Origin: Eubacterium sp. 14-2
GTDB taxonomy: Bacteria > Bacillota > Clostridia > Lachnospirales > Lachnospiraceae
DNA: 64,000 nt
Assembly (NCBI RefSeq): GCF_000403845.2
Contig: NZ_KE159568.1
Span: forward strand, 1,371,400 to 1,435,399
Reading direction: 5' to 3'
Part shown: one piece after another, positions 1-8,776 of the stretch
Numbering within the stretch: the stretch's first letter is position 1
How the letters are laid out: the number at the start of each line of letters is the position of its first letter
Notes under the pieces: model-generated
What the model was told of the DNA's origin: nothing
Databases searched by the model: none
The model's input: the letters and a program-made list of their open reading frames with translations, nothing else
Made by a program: the position numbers and the translations under genes

Positions 1-245
1 CTGTAAAAATGCAGCGTCAGCTTCACCTTTTCTGCGTCCTCGTCAAGCGCAAGGGCAATCTCTGAAGCGAAGTTGTCCTCCACACCCTCAAAGTAAAGTT
101 TCCCCTCGTCCTTTAACGACAGCAGCATCATTTTCAGATAGATAATTGTGTGCGTATCACCGCCCGCTATGGAGCGCAGCTTCTTGATGCGCTTGTCTGA
201 AAACCAGTCCGCTTTCAGTTTCAGCCAGTAATATCTCTTTGCCAT
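1..245 (-). CDS. Replisome organizer N-terminal domain protein (partial)
   Basis: This leftward gene starts at an ATG at 245 behind a strong AAGGAGG site and runs off the left edge, leaving about 81 residues. The protein opens MAKRYYWLKLKADWFSDKRI and continues with a GG-x-x-x-x-x-IYLKMMLLSLKDEGKL stretch, the pattern of the phage replisome organizer N-terminal domain (winged-helix DNA binding, origin recognition). Such proteins start replication of phages and of integrative elements. It lies downstream of two small HTH genes read in the same direction, as in many Firmicute conjugative elements. The C-terminal half is not visible, so a DnaD-like or other downstream domain cannot be judged. 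Confidence 0.8.
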   Translation of the reverse strand, partial: MAKRYYWLKLKADWFSDKRIKKLRSIAGGDTHTIIYLKMMLLSLKDEGKLYFEGVEDNFASEIALALDEDAEKVKLTLHFY

Positions 246-265
246 AAATACCTCCTTAAACGCAC

Positions 266-309
266 AAAAAGGACAGCCCAGACTTTTCCCATAAGTCTGT
301 GACTGCCCT
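266..309 (-). terminator. Leftward rho-independent terminator
   Basis: A long imperfect stem (GGACAGCCCAGACTT at 271-285 against AAGTCTGTGACTGCCC at 293-308) is followed, on the minus strand, by a run of five T. It lies between the HTH genes and the replisome organizer gene and could partly separate them. Confidence 0.6.
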
Positions 310-434
310 TGCGCTGTGTTAATGAAAAATAATTCAAAATCCCTTGAAAACTTTCTGCAAACAATCGGGAAAGATTGCAGAAATATATATTGGATTATGT
401 ATTCAGTTTTTAGTGTCAGCGTTCAAATGCCGCC

Positions 435-764
435 TTAAATTTTCAGCTTGTCCGCACCATATTTGCGAATGATACGGAAAAGAATTTCTTTCTCTTTCCC
501 CTCTGCTTTATCATATAAGCCGCATAAGGTTTTCTGTTCCGTCAGCGTGAGGGTATTGGTATAAGGCTTGTAATTTTCCGTGATGAAAACCCCGCCGCCC
601 TCGCCCGGCTTTGTGTAGACAGGGTAATCAAAAGACAGTGCGATAACGTCATTCATTATCGTGCGCCTTGAAACATCCAGTTCCCATGCAAGCTCCCTCA
701 TTGTCGTATGCCCCCTGGCGGATAAAATGCTGATGATTTCCATTCTCCGGTGTGCAGTGTCCAT
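435..764 (-). CDS. Small HTH DNA-binding protein
   Basis: This gene encodes a 109-residue protein and starts at ATG 764 behind GGGAGGTG. Residues 5-55 form a DeoR/HTH_11-type winged helix: a first helix RRMEIISILSARG, then TTMRELAWELDVSRRTIMND as turn and recognition helix, and a wing with an EGGGV loop. No ligand-sensing domain is attached, so it resembles the small regulators that accompany replisome organizer genes on integrative elements. Its product shares layout with the next gene upstream (HTH, then a GGG/GGYY wing, then an 'LT-x-x-Q' helix), which suggests an old duplication. Target genes are unknown; the element's replication or transfer genes are a guess. Confidence 0.65.
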   Translation of the reverse strand: MDTAHRRMEIISILSARGHTTMRELAWELDVSRRTIMNDVIALSFDYPVYTKPGEGGGVFITENYKPYTNTLTLTEQKTLCGLYDKAEGKEKEILFRIIRKYGADKLKI

Positions 765-784
765 GCCGCACCTCCCGTCATTTT

Positions 785-1123
785 CTATGTAAAACTTCCG
801 CAGTACGGTCCAAATTCATGTATGATTGACAGGACAATCTTCCTGTCATCTGAACCACAGGTCACAGCAACTTTTTCCAAACATTCCAACTGTTCCTGCG
901 TGAGCGAGTTCTGGTGCTGCGACACACCGCCCGCAAGGTAATAACCGCCGTCATATCCCTGCCGTGTAACCACGGGCAGTTCTTCGCCGATGATGTCAAA
1001 ATCCCTGCGGATTGCTTTCCTGCCGACATGGTATATCTTCATTAATTCCGTTGTAGTCAGCTTTTTCCCCGACAGCAGCATATACTCAATCTCACGCCGC
1101 CGCTGGAATGTATTGTCCTTCAT
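785..1123 (-). CDS. Small HTH DNA-binding protein (paralogue)
   Basis: This gene encodes a 112-residue protein and starts at ATG 1123 behind an exact GGAGG. Residues 6-60 read as a winged helix (RRREIEYMLLSGKKLTTTEL, then a KAIRRDFDIIG recognition helix and a GYDGGYY wing). It sits 20 bases upstream of the other small HTH gene and has the same architecture, so the two probably form one transcript. A second, acidic half (residues 70-112) has no feature I recognise. Regulation of the neighbouring element genes is inferred from position only. Confidence 0.65.
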   Translation of the reverse strand: MKDNTFQRRREIEYMLLSGKKLTTTELMKIYHVGRKAIRRDFDIIGEELPVVTRQGYDGGYYLAGGVSQHQNSLTQEQLECLEKVAVTCGSDDRKIVLSIIHEFGPYCGSFT

Positions 1124-1235
1124 GTTTCACCTCCTCCCTCTGTTTAATTCCCTGTGGTTATTATAAAAAAAGTAATATTCCCTCTATGGCTACATTCTTC
1201 AAAAAAGTTTGATTATTTTTTCAAAAATGGTAAAA

Positions 1236-1402
1236 GTTATACCGACTTTTTTTGAACAAATCCCGTATTTATCAGCGTTGCCGAAAAAGTCGGTATAACG
1301 TCATAGCAAGCACTGCCTGTGTTCCCTCACAGACTGATTTTTTCCAATTTTCCAAATGACGGAAACTTGGAAAAAATGCTTGTAGGGGGAAGTTTCCCCC
1401 TA
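1236..1402. other. Putative origin of transfer (oriT) region
   Basis: Three inverted repeats are stacked in 170 bases just upstream of mobC. One is a perfect 16-base pair (1236-1251 with 1284-1299, GTTATACCGACTTTTT). The second is a TTTTTTCCAA-type pair (1338-1352 with 1361-1376). The third is a perfect nine-base G/C hairpin TAGGGGGAA-GT-TTCCCCCTA (1383-1402). This layout next to a MobC gene is what an oriT looks like. No nic site can be assigned by eye. The whole 1124-1547 interval has no other gene. Confidence 0.5.
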
Positions 1403-1547
1403 GCCCCCTCTGCGCTCAAAAATCCATGAAATGCCCTGCTGGAATTTCTCATTTTTTCACTCATTTTTCTGCACAAATATCCCCCATAACGGGATAGAAG
1501 ATTGTGTAAAATACTTTCATCAATCCATTACAGAAAGGACACTAAAA

Positions 1548-1889
1548 ATGGCAAACAGAGAACGCAAAAACGAGTTAAAAATCTATCTGAGTGACGATGA
1601 GCAGTATATCCTTGAGCAGAAAGTAAAAGCCTCCGGCATGAAAAGCAAATCCGCTTTCCTGCGCCGCCAGATTTTGTATGGTTTTGTTTATGACATTGAC
1701 TATTCCGAACTTCGGGAATACAATGCCGCACTCGGAAAAATCGGCGGCAATCTGAACCAGATAGCAAAGCGCATGAACGCCACAGGAAACATCTATGCCG
1801 CTGATGTAAAAGAGGTAAAGGAACTGATGAAAAAAGTGTGGGATACACAAAAAGCCATGCTCTCAAAACAGCCATACATGAAACAGTAA
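1548..1889 (+). CDS. mobC: MobC-family relaxosome accessory protein
   Basis: This gene encodes a 113-residue protein. The ATG at 1548 follows AGAAAGG and is preferred over an upstream frame extension that would cross the oriT-like repeats. Residues 1-40 form a ribbon-helix-helix-like DNA-binding start (KNELKIYLSDDEQYILEQKV, KSKSAFLRRQIL). Residues 55-80 carry the MobC hallmark LGKIGGNLNQIAKRMNATG. MobC binds oriT and helps the relaxase open the strand. The relaxase gene that normally follows at once is absent; within 130 bases the sequence changes to AT-rich non-coding DNA and then the phosphate cassette. The mobilization module is therefore broken and would need a relaxase supplied in trans. 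Confidence 0.85.
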   Translation: MANRERKNELKIYLSDDEQYILEQKVKASGMKSKSAFLRRQILYGFVYDIDYSELREYNAALGKIGGNLNQIAKRMNATGNIYAADVKEVKELMKKVWDTQKAMLSKQPYMKQ

Positions 1890-1983
1890 ACCGTATCAAA
1901 ATTTCTGCCACAAAACGGAACAGCAGCAGTCAAAGCGAAACTGCAATAACATCTAAAATCAGACAAATTTCACACCAACAAAA

Positions 1984-2028
1984 AAGGTGTACCGCAGGTA
2001 AGTTTCAACCTTCCTTGCAGTACACCTT
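1984..2028. repeat. Hairpin after mobC; rest of gap empty
   Basis: AAGGTGTACCGCAGG (1984-1998) pairs with CCTTGCAGTACACCTT (2013-2028), allowing two G-T pairs. It could stop mobC transcription or mark the join between mobC and the phosphate cassette. In the remaining gap (2029-2314) I see only AT-rich sequence with no supported gene. Confidence 0.45.
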
Positions 2029-2314
2029 GATGTGTATAACCATTCCGTATTTTTCGTTTTTTGCATATATACAGTTTTTGTTTTTTTCTAAACATGACCT
2101 GTCCCTCTCTGCCATCTTTTACAAAAAAAGAGAACAGCGTTTTATACTCAAATAAAACCACTATTCCCTAATTTATGAATTACATATTTATGTCATAAAG
2201 ATTGCATTATCAACCACCATTAGCGTTTGTATTGAATATATAAAACTAATCTTATGACTTCTTTGTAAAATCTAAAAGCTATGTTTTGTATAATTTATGT
2301 AAAATTTGAATTTT

Positions 2315-3994
2315 TTAGGAAATCTGCATCACATCATTTTTATCCTCTTGCAAAAAAATCTGTATGATTGTTCCTTCTCCAGGGCTGCTCTGTAAGTCAA
2401 TCTGACCATTCAAATACTGTACGGCGTGTTTTACAATAGAAAGTCCCAGCCCCGTTCCACCCGACTCTTTAGAACGGCTCTTATCCACTCTGTAAAACCT
2501 CTCAAATATCCTTGCCTGATGTTCCGCCGGAATGCCAATTCCTGAATCCTTTACAGAGATCACAGCCTGATTTTCCTCCCTGCTTACAGAAACCTCCACC
2601 ATACCGCCATCTTTATTATATTTGACAGCATTATCGCAAAGATTAAATATAATTTCCGTCAATAACCGCCGGACACTTTTTATCCTGACTGTTTCCCCTG
2701 TCACAGCAATTTCAATATCCTTTATCGCTGCTATATCCGCCAGCCCCGCAGCCACATCCGTTGCAACCTCATATAAGTCAACATTTTCAAAAGGCATATC
2801 GCACCCCTCGTCTAATTGGGATAAACGGATAATATCATCAATCAATGTTACAAGCCGCCCTGCCTCTGTGCGGATATGCCCTACAAAACGTGCCATATCC
2901 TCCGGTTTTACAAGACCATTCTCCATTAACTCCGCACTTCCCATGATTGATTGCAGCGGCGTTTTCAGTTCATGTGATACATTGGCAGTAAACTCCCGCC
3001 TGTTCCTTTCTGCGAAAGCTTCTTCTGTTATATCAAAGGCAAGGACAACCGCCCCGATTACAGTACCATTAGATTCAATGCGGTTGACATGGAGCTGATA
3101 CTCTTTTCCCTCACGTTCTATGCGGATTTCGCTGTGTCCGTTTGAAAATGCGTCCTGTATAGCATGGCTCACATCATGGTTCCGCTCCACTGTCAGAAAA
3201 TCTTTACCTATGCAGGATTTTTTTGTATGGAACAGTTTCAATGCTGCGGGATTGATGTTCAGAATGATGTTTTTTTCATTTAAAAGCACAAGTCCTTCCG
3301 TCATGCCCTGCGTAATCTGTGTAAACTCATCATTCTTTCTCTGAAGTTCCGACAACTGTACATCTATCTGCCTATGCTGTTTATTGATACGGTTTAATAA
3401 GGGCGCTAATTCTTCATAGGTATCATTTTCCAGCGGTTTTTCCAAATCAAGGCTGTTTAATGGCTCCATGATATGTTTGGAAATCCGGCTTGCCAACACT
3501 CCCGACAACACAAGGGCCACGGCAAGCACAATTAAAATCGGCTGTATCATTCCCAATACAAGCAACCAAACAGTAGCACTGCTAACCGAAATTCTAAGGA
3601 CAGAACCATCGTTAAGCCTTCTGGCACAGTAAAGCGTTTTTTCCAGGAGTGTCGTGGAATAGCGCAGGCTTTTTCCTTCGCTGTTCTGTAATGCCTGCCT
3701 GATTTCCTCCCTGTCCGCATGGTTTTCCATACTTTCCTCGTCGGACTGTGTATCATATATCACATCGCCGTTCCCGGCAACCCATGTCAGACGGTACTGA
3801 TTTGATTGTAATTCCTCAAGATATTCCTGCCCGTTCTTCTCAACGGCTGCGGCTGCCAAAGACAACTCATCTTCTAACTGTTTCCCCTGAACATCACTGA
3901 AATAGCGGTAAAGACACCCCATGATGATAACAAGGCTCGCCATCAGGACAGCCGCCGCCACAATCATAATAGACTTAAAAATTTTCTTTGTCAT
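2315..3994 (-). CDS. phoR: PhoR-type phosphate sensor histidine kinase
   Basis: This 559-residue membrane kinase has a transmembrane helix at about 9-28, an extracytoplasmic region 30-142 and a second helix 143-167. A HAMP-like linker and a PAS domain (about 229-325) follow, then a HisKA domain with phospho-acceptor H341 in NVSHELKTPLQS. An ATPase domain shows the N box (NLCDNAVKYN), G1 (DSGIGIP) and G2 (GGTGLGLS). PhoR family kinases read phosphate status through the Pst transporter and PhoU and phosphorylate the partner regulator. Its ATG overlaps the regulator's stop by ATGA, so the two are translationally coupled. It is the last gene of the pst-pho operon. Family and context make the assignment firm; the signal is inferred. 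Confidence 0.88.
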   Translation of the reverse strand: MTKKIFKSIMIVAAAVLMASLVIIMGCLYRYFSDVQGKQLEDELSLAAAAVEKNGQEYLEELQSNQYRLTWVAGNGDVIYDTQSDEESMENHADREEIRQALQNSEGKSLRYSTTLLEKTLYCARRLNDGSVLRISVSSATVWLLVLGMIQPILIVLAVALVLSGVLASRISKHIMEPLNSLDLEKPLENDTYEELAPLLNRINKQHRQIDVQLSELQRKNDEFTQITQGMTEGLVLLNEKNIILNINPAALKLFHTKKSCIGKDFLTVERNHDVSHAIQDAFSNGHSEIRIEREGKEYQLHVNRIESNGTVIGAVVLAFDITEEAFAERNRREFTANVSHELKTPLQSIMGSAELMENGLVKPEDMARFVGHIRTEAGRLVTLIDDIIRLSQLDEGCDMPFENVDLYEVATDVAAGLADIAAIKDIEIAVTGETVRIKSVRRLLTEIIFNLCDNAVKYNKDGGMVEVSVSREENQAVISVKDSGIGIPAEHQARIFERFYRVDKSRSKESGGTGLGLSIVKHAVQYLNGQIDLQSSPGEGTIIQIFLQEDKNDVMQIS

Positions 3995-4668
3995 GCCTGC
4001 ACCTCTAATCTATATCCAACGCCACGCACTGTTTCAATCATTTTCCCATAATCCCCCAGCTTCACACGCAATGTACGGATATGCATATCAACCGTCCTTG
4101 TTTCACTGATATAATCCGCACCCCATACATCATTAAAAAGCTGGTCACGGGTAAATGCAATTCCCGGATGAGAGAGGAACAGACGGAGAAGTTCAAACTC
4201 TTTTAAAGTAAGCTGTATCCTTTCTCTGTCAACGGTAACAGTATGCTCGTCTAAATTGACAACAAGGTCGCCTGCCTTCAAAAGATGTTCCACTTCTGTG
4301 GGATTGCATCGGCGAAGTACAGCTTTCACACGGGAAACCATTTCCATCATTCCAAAAGGCTTTACAAGATAATCGTCCGCACCTAAATCAAGGCTCTGAA
4401 TTTTATCGTACTCCATGCCCTTAGCCGTTGCCATGATAACGGGAATCCTGCAAGTGTCGGGACTGTCTTTCAGAAATTTCAACAATTCCACGCCGTCCTC
4501 TCCGGGCAGCATAATATCAAGGATAATCAAATCCGGCTTATCCGTGGCCAGCGCATCACGAAAAGCCGCCGCATCCGAAAAGCCTGTTGCTTCAAAATCT
4601 GTAGAATTAAGCGTGTATACCTCAATATCCCTGATACTTTCATCGTCCTCTACGCACCATATTTTCAT
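3991..4668 (-). CDS. phoB: PhoB/PhoP-type phosphate response regulator
   Basis: This gene encodes a 225-residue OmpR-family regulator. The receiver domain (1-115) has the acidic pocket E8-D9-D10 (VEDDES), phospho-acceptor D51 in IILDIMLPGEDG and K103 in LVKPF. The winged-helix domain (130-225) ends TVRGVGYRLE. I place the start at ATG 4668, which overlaps the phoU stop by ATGA and sits behind AAGGAGC; a longer frame reading into phoU is less likely. It is expected to bind Pho boxes and activate pstS under phosphate starvation; direct repeats that fit lie at 8705-8744. Confidence 0.88.
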   Translation of the reverse strand: MKIWCVEDDESIRDIEVYTLNSTDFEATGFSDAAAFRDALATDKPDLIILDIMLPGEDGVELLKFLKDSPDTCRIPVIMATAKGMEYDKIQSLDLGADDYLVKPFGMMEMVSRVKAVLRRCNPTEVEHLLKAGDLVVNLDEHTVTVDRERIQLTLKEFELLRLFLSHPGIAFTRDQLFNDVWGADYISETRTVDMHIRTLRVKLGDYGKMIETVRGVGYRLEVQA

Positions 4669-5318
4669 AAATTTTCTGCTCCTTTGTGTTTTCCTGTTAC
4701 AGAAAAAGCCACCCACTCTGCAATATTTACCGCATGATCCCCAATACGTTCAAAGTATTTGGCAATCATCAGTAAATCTAATGCGTATCCTCCATTTGTC
4801 GGCTTTTCTGCTATCAGTTCAATCAATGATGATTTGACCTGCAGGAATAAATCGTCAACCACATCGTCACGGTCAATCGCCGCATCAGCCAGCGCAACAT
4901 CCTGCTTTACAAAGGCATCAATGCTTTCTGTGACCATTTGGCTCACCGCATCAGCCATAAAACGGATATGTTCACATTCCCCGCCTGTCCGCCCGTCAAG
5001 AAATGTAATAATTTCTGCAATGTCCGCCGCCTGCGTTCCAATACGCTCCATATCGGTAATCATTTTAAGGGCTGCGGAAATCTGCCGCAAATCCCCTGCC
5101 ACCGGCTGTTGCTGTAACAACAGTTTCAGGCACAGCGTTTCTATTGTGCGCTCCATATGGTTAATTTCCCCGTCAAGGGATATAACCTTATCTGTCAGCT
5201 TCACATCGCCCGCAGAGAGCGCCCTTGAAGCAATTGCAATCGCTTCCTCACACATTGCCCCCATCCTCGTAAGCTCATTATTAAGCGTAGCAAGCTGTTC
5301 ATCAAAACGACTTCTCAT
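4665..5318 (-). CDS. phoU: Phosphate transport regulator PhoU
   Basis: This gene encodes 217 residues, the normal length for PhoU. It consists of two repeated three-helix bundles. The first carries DGEINHMERTIETLCLKLLL and the second has DDVVDDLFLQVKSSL, which are the metal-binding E/D-x-x-x-D helices of the family. PhoU couples the Pst transporter to the PhoR kinase and holds the kinase off when phosphate is plentiful. The ATG overlaps the pstB stop by one base (TAATG) and its stop overlaps the response regulator start, so the chain is tightly coupled. Confidence 0.93.
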   Translation of the reverse strand: MRSRFDEQLATLNNELTRMGAMCEEAIAIASRALSAGDVKLTDKVISLDGEINHMERTIETLCLKLLLQQQPVAGDLRQISAALKMITDMERIGTQAADIAEIITFLDGRTGGECEHIRFMADAVSQMVTESIDAFVKQDVALADAAIDRDDVVDDLFLQVKSSLIELIAEKPTNGGYALDLLMIAKYFERIGDHAVNIAEWVAFSVTGKHKGAENL

Positions 5319-6073
5319 TATCCAAACCTCCCCGTAATATAATCCTCTGTCCGCTTGTCTTTTGGCTGCTCAAACATCTTTTCCGTATTTCCATATTCAA
5401 TTAAACTACCGAGGAGAAAGAATGCAGTATTATCGGAAATCCGTACAGCCTGCTGCATATTGTGCGTAACGATGATAATAGTATACTTATCTTTCAGTTC
5501 CATTGCAAGTTCCTCAATTTTAGATGTGGAAATCGGATCAAGGGCGCTTGTGGGCTCATCCATCAGAAGCACATCCGGTTCAACCGCTAATGCACGGGCA
5601 ATGCAGAGCCGCTGCTGCTGACCTCCCGACAATCCTAATGCCGATTTTTTCAGCCTGTCCTTTACTTCCTCCCAGATTGCAGCTCCACGCAGGGAGTGTT
5701 CTACGATATCGTCCAGTTTTGCTTTATTTTTTATGCCATGTGTCCTTGGTCCATAAGCAATATTATCATAAATACTCATCGGAAACGGATTAGGCTTTTG
5801 AAAGACCATGCCAATGCTGCGGCGAAGCTCATTGACATCAATATCTGCATCAAAAATATTATAATTCCTATAACACACTTCTCCCGTAATCCTTACACCA
5901 GTAATAAGGTCATTCATTCGATTTAAAGATTTAAGAAAAGTAGATTTTCCACACCCGGAGGGACCAATCAGAGCTGTAATGCTCCGTTCCTCAATTTCAA
6001 TATTTATATCTTTCAAAGCCTGCGCACTGCCATACCAAAGACACAGGTCTTTCACTGTCATAACATTACTCAT
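5318..6073 (-). CDS. pstB: Phosphate ABC transporter ATPase PstB
   Basis: This gene encodes 251 residues and a complete ABC ATPase: Walker [10 protein letters not shown] (37-45), Q-loop FQKPNPFP (91-98), signature LSGGQQQR (148-155), Walker B VLLMDEP (168-174) and H-loop VTHNM. The [16 protein letters not shown] segment is typical of PstB. It energises phosphate import through PstC/PstA. Its start overlaps the pstA stop by ATGA. Confidence 0.96.
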   Translation of the reverse strand: MSNVMTVKDLCLWYGSAQALKDINIEIEERSITALIGPSGCGKSTFLKSLNRMNDLITGVRITGEVCYRNYNIFDADIDVNELRRSIGMVFQKPNPFPMSIYDNIAYGPRTHGIKNKAKLDDIVEHSLRGAAIWEEVKDRLKKSALGLSGGQQQRLCIARALAVEPDVLLMDEPTSALDPISTSKIEELAMELKDKYTIIIVTHNMQQAVRISDNTAFFLLGSLIEYGNTEKMFEQPKDKRTEDYITGRFG

Positions 6074-6939
6074 ACAATTCTCCTTCTTTGGAAATATCTG
6101 CCCACCAATGCCGCCGACAAATTGATGAACATAGTCAAAATCATCAGGATAGCGGCAATAGCAAAAGCAATTCCAAATTCTCCGTTTTCCTTTGCATAGA
6201 CATATAATGCAACTGTCAGTGTTGCCCCTGCACTGCCAAGCCCCTCAAAGATTCCATTCAGAGCGTGGGCAAAACCAGCCGTAAAAAGAAGTGCCGCCGA
6301 TTCCCCAAGAATACGCCCGACAGACAGGATACAGCCCGTTATGACACCTTCAATACAGCCGGGAAGTACAACGGTATAAATCACACGCCATTTTCCAGCC
6401 CCAAGTCCGAAAGCACCTTCACGGTAACTTTGCGGCACCGTTTTCAGGCTCTCCTGAGTGGTACGCATGACCGTGGGCAGATTCATGATTACCAGTGTAA
6501 ATGCCCCTGCTAAGAGGGAAGTTTTCATACCAAAAAACTGACAGAAAAACAGCATCCCCACAAGACCATAAATAATAGACGGAATCCCCGATAATGTTTC
6601 AGCAGTGTATTCAATCATTTCTACCAGCTTTTTATTTTTGGCATATTCCGTCAGATAAATTGCAGCACCTACCCCAAGAGGAAGAACCAATACCAAAGTT
6701 GCCAGCACAATATAGACCGTATTGAGAATATCCGGCAGAATCCCTATGCGGTTCGACAGATAACTCGGTTTTGTAGTAAGCAGTTCCCATGATACATTCG
6801 GCAGTCCTTTCCACAATACATAGCCGATTAAAAATAATACCAATGCACAGGTAACGCTCACGGAAATTCCCATCAGCACACGCATGACGGTAATGTATGC
6901 TTTCCTTTTAGTTGAAATAGATTGTTTTTGCATTTTCAT
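6070..6939 (-). CDS. pstA: Phosphate ABC transporter permease PstA
   Basis: This 289-residue inner-membrane permease has about six hydrophobic helices. It shows the coupling-loop region [25 protein letters not shown] that docks on PstB, followed by [16 protein letters not shown], a conserved PstA stretch. The ATG at 6939 abuts the pstC stop directly and follows AAGGAG. It forms the transmembrane channel with PstC. Confidence 0.94.
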   Translation of the reverse strand: MKMQKQSISTKRKAYITVMRVLMGISVSVTCALVLFLIGYVLWKGLPNVSWELLTTKPSYLSNRIGILPDILNTVYIVLATLVLVLPLGVGAAIYLTEYAKNKKLVEMIEYTAETLSGIPSIIYGLVGMLFFCQFFGMKTSLLAGAFTLVIMNLPTVMRTTQESLKTVPQSYREGAFGLGAGKWRVIYTVVLPGCIEGVITGCILSVGRILGESAALLFTAGFAHALNGIFEGLGSAGATLTVALYVYAKENGEFGIAFAIAAILMILTMFINLSAALVGRYFQRRRIV

Positions 6940-7812
6940 TTACTCCTTACTATGTTTCAAAAAGAAATTCAACACGGCATTTATCAGCATGATAAAGAGG
7001 AACAGCACCAACGCAATGGAAAACAATGCCTGTTTTTGTAAACTCCCGTCAGCCGCATAGGACATTTCACTTGCCACGGCGGTTGTAAGGAAACGTACAC
7101 TTTGAAACATCCCCGGCATATTAGGTGCGTTCCCTGCCACCATCATAATAGCCATTGCCTCTCCGATAGCCCTGCCAACTCCTAACACGACAGCCGCTGC
7201 GATACCGCTTTTTGCTGCCGGAACAGATACACGGAAATATGTTTCAACCGGCGTTGCTCCAAGTGCAAGGGAAGCATCCTCATATTCCTTTGGAACTGCT
7301 TCTAACGCCGTAAGCGATACTTTGATAATTGATGGTAAAATCATAATGGCAAGCACTATAATGGCAGCAAACAGACTTGCCCCGTCCGGAATATGAAAGA
7401 GGGTCCGTATCCCCGGAACAAGCACCATCATTCCTACAAGTCCATAAACCACTGACGGAATGCCCGCCAGCAGACTGACCGCCGTTTCTATAACAGTTTT
7501 TACTTTTGGCGGCGCAATTTTAGAGAGGTAAACTGCTGCCAGAAAGCCAACCGGCACTCCGATTACAATTGCACCAGCCGTACCGTAAATACTTGTGAGG
7601 ATAAAAGGCAAAATGCCATATTGCGGCTGTGCTGCCGTAGAAGCCCACTTTTTCCCAAAAAGGAATTTCAAAACACCTATTTTACGGATAGCAGGAATAC
7701 CGGATATGACAAGATAAATTGTAATTAAAAGCACACAGCCAACCGTAATCAGACCAAGTATCAGGAAAATGCCATGTATGGCATTCTCCATAAGCCGTTT
7801 TCTGTTTTTCAT
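6940..7812 (-). CDS. pstC: Phosphate ABC transporter permease PstC
   Basis: This gene encodes a 290-residue permease with a long N-terminal helix (residues 10-37) and five further hydrophobic segments. The EAA-type loop reads SLTALEAVPKEYEDASLALG, followed by GRAIGEAMAIMMVAGN, matching the PstC family. It starts at ATG 7812 behind GGTGGAG, 22 bases after pstS. Together with PstA it carries phosphate across the membrane. Confidence 0.94.
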   Translation of the reverse strand: MKNRKRLMENAIHGIFLILGLITVGCVLLITIYLVISGIPAIRKIGVLKFLFGKKWASTAAQPQYGILPFILTSIYGTAGAIVIGVPVGFLAAVYLSKIAPPKVKTVIETAVSLLAGIPSVVYGLVGMMVLVPGIRTLFHIPDGASLFAAIIVLAIMILPSIIKVSLTALEAVPKEYEDASLALGATPVETYFRVSVPAAKSGIAAAVVLGVGRAIGEAMAIMMVAGNAPNMPGMFQSVRFLTTAVASEMSYAADGSLQKQALFSIALVLFLFIMLINAVLNFFLKHSKE

Positions 7813-7834
7813 TTGACTCCACCTTTCAAAGCCT

Positions 7835-8641
7835 TTAGTTTACCGGCACAGCACCCGCAGATGAGATAATCTCATTTGCTTCAGATGATGTAATATAGTC
7901 AAAGAATTTCTGTGCAGCCTCCGAAAGTTCTACATTGCTCCTTGTAACTAATACAAAAGGGCGCTGCACTACATAACTTCCATCTTTGACTGTTTCCTCC
8001 GTAGGCATAATGCCGCTGACAGAAAGTGCTTTTACAGTTTCCTTTACGGACGCAAGGGAAGCATAACCGATTGCCGCAGGATTGCCTGCCACCGTTGTGA
8101 TCACATCTCCGGTAGATGTAAGTTCCTGACGGTATTTGCAGACATCTTCCGTATCTGTAATGGATTCAAAGCCATCTCTTGTACCACTTCCCGCTTCACG
8201 GCCAATCAGTACAATTTCCAAATCATTACCGCCTATCTCCTTCCAATTCGTTATTTCGCCCCTATAAATTCTGCCAATCGTTTCAAGGTCAAGGTCATTT
8301 ACCGGATTATCAGTATTTACAATAACGGCAATGCCATCAAGAGCCAGTATCGTTTCAGTCAACCCCTGTGCCTTTTCTTCATCCTTTAAGTTACGGCTGG
8401 AAAGACCAATATCACAACGTCCCTCTGCAACCGCTGTAACTCCAGAACCGGAGCCGGTAGGATTATATGTAAAGGTTACGCCGGAATTGTTTCCCTCAAA
8501 GGCTTCTCCCAAAGCGCCAATGACTTTTTCCATAGAAGTTGAACCGTCCGTAGATACCGATCCACTGACTGTTTTCCCACATCCTGTCATAGCAGTAAGC
8601 ATAAGTGATACAATCGCAATAAGTGTGACAAATTTTTTCAT
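7835..8641 (-). CDS. pstS: Phosphate-binding lipoprotein PstS
   Basis: This gene encodes 268 residues. A lipoprotein signal peptide (residues 1-21) ends in a lipobox-like MTGC at about 18-21, so the mature protein would be anchored at C21. Ligand-binding motifs are present: STDGSTSMEKVI near the N-terminus, GSGSGV and GREAGSGTRDGFE, the loops that hold phosphate oxyanions. It captures phosphate outside the cell and hands it to PstCA. It is the first gene of a seven-gene leftward operon, with a Pho-box-like promoter upstream (8705-8744). Confidence 0.94.
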   Translation of the reverse strand: MKKFVTLIAIVSLMLTAMTGCGKTVSGSVSTDGSTSMEKVIGALGEAFEGNNSGVTFTYNPTGSGSGVTAVAEGRCDIGLSSRNLKDEEKAQGLTETILALDGIAVIVNTDNPVNDLDLETIGRIYRGEITNWKEIGGNDLEIVLIGREAGSGTRDGFESITDTEDVCKYRQELTSTGDVITTVAGNPAAIGYASLASVKETVKALSVSGIMPTEETVKDGSYVVQRPFVLVTRSNVELSEAAQKFFDYITSSEANEIISSAGAVPVN

Positions 8642-8704
8642 GATACATTTTCTCCTTTTCTATCTGATATTTTTTGCTCTGTGATTATTATGATAAGTGC
8701 TGTC

Positions 8705-8744
8705 TGTAAAATCAAAAACACAACTTTTGTCAAATATTTGTAAA
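8705..8744 (-). promoter_or_regulatory. pstS promoter with Pho-box-like repeats
   Basis: On the minus strand TTTACA (8744-8739) and TTGACA (8733-8728) are separated by five bases, the 11-base spacing of PhoP-type binding repeats. A further TTTACA lies at 8710-8705. TTGACA is also a perfect -35 hexamer 17 bases upstream of a weak -10, so activator and polymerase sites would overlap. The repeats and spacing are seen in the sequence; the function is inferred from the operon downstream. Confidence 0.55.
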
Positions 8745-8776
8745 ATTTGCAGACTTATCATTAAAGACCGCATTAT

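Noticed and set aside
1838-2155. 105-residue plus-strand frame overlapping the end of mobC
   Set aside because: It has no ribosome site, crosses a hairpin, and shows no relaxase motif; it is not the missing relaxase.
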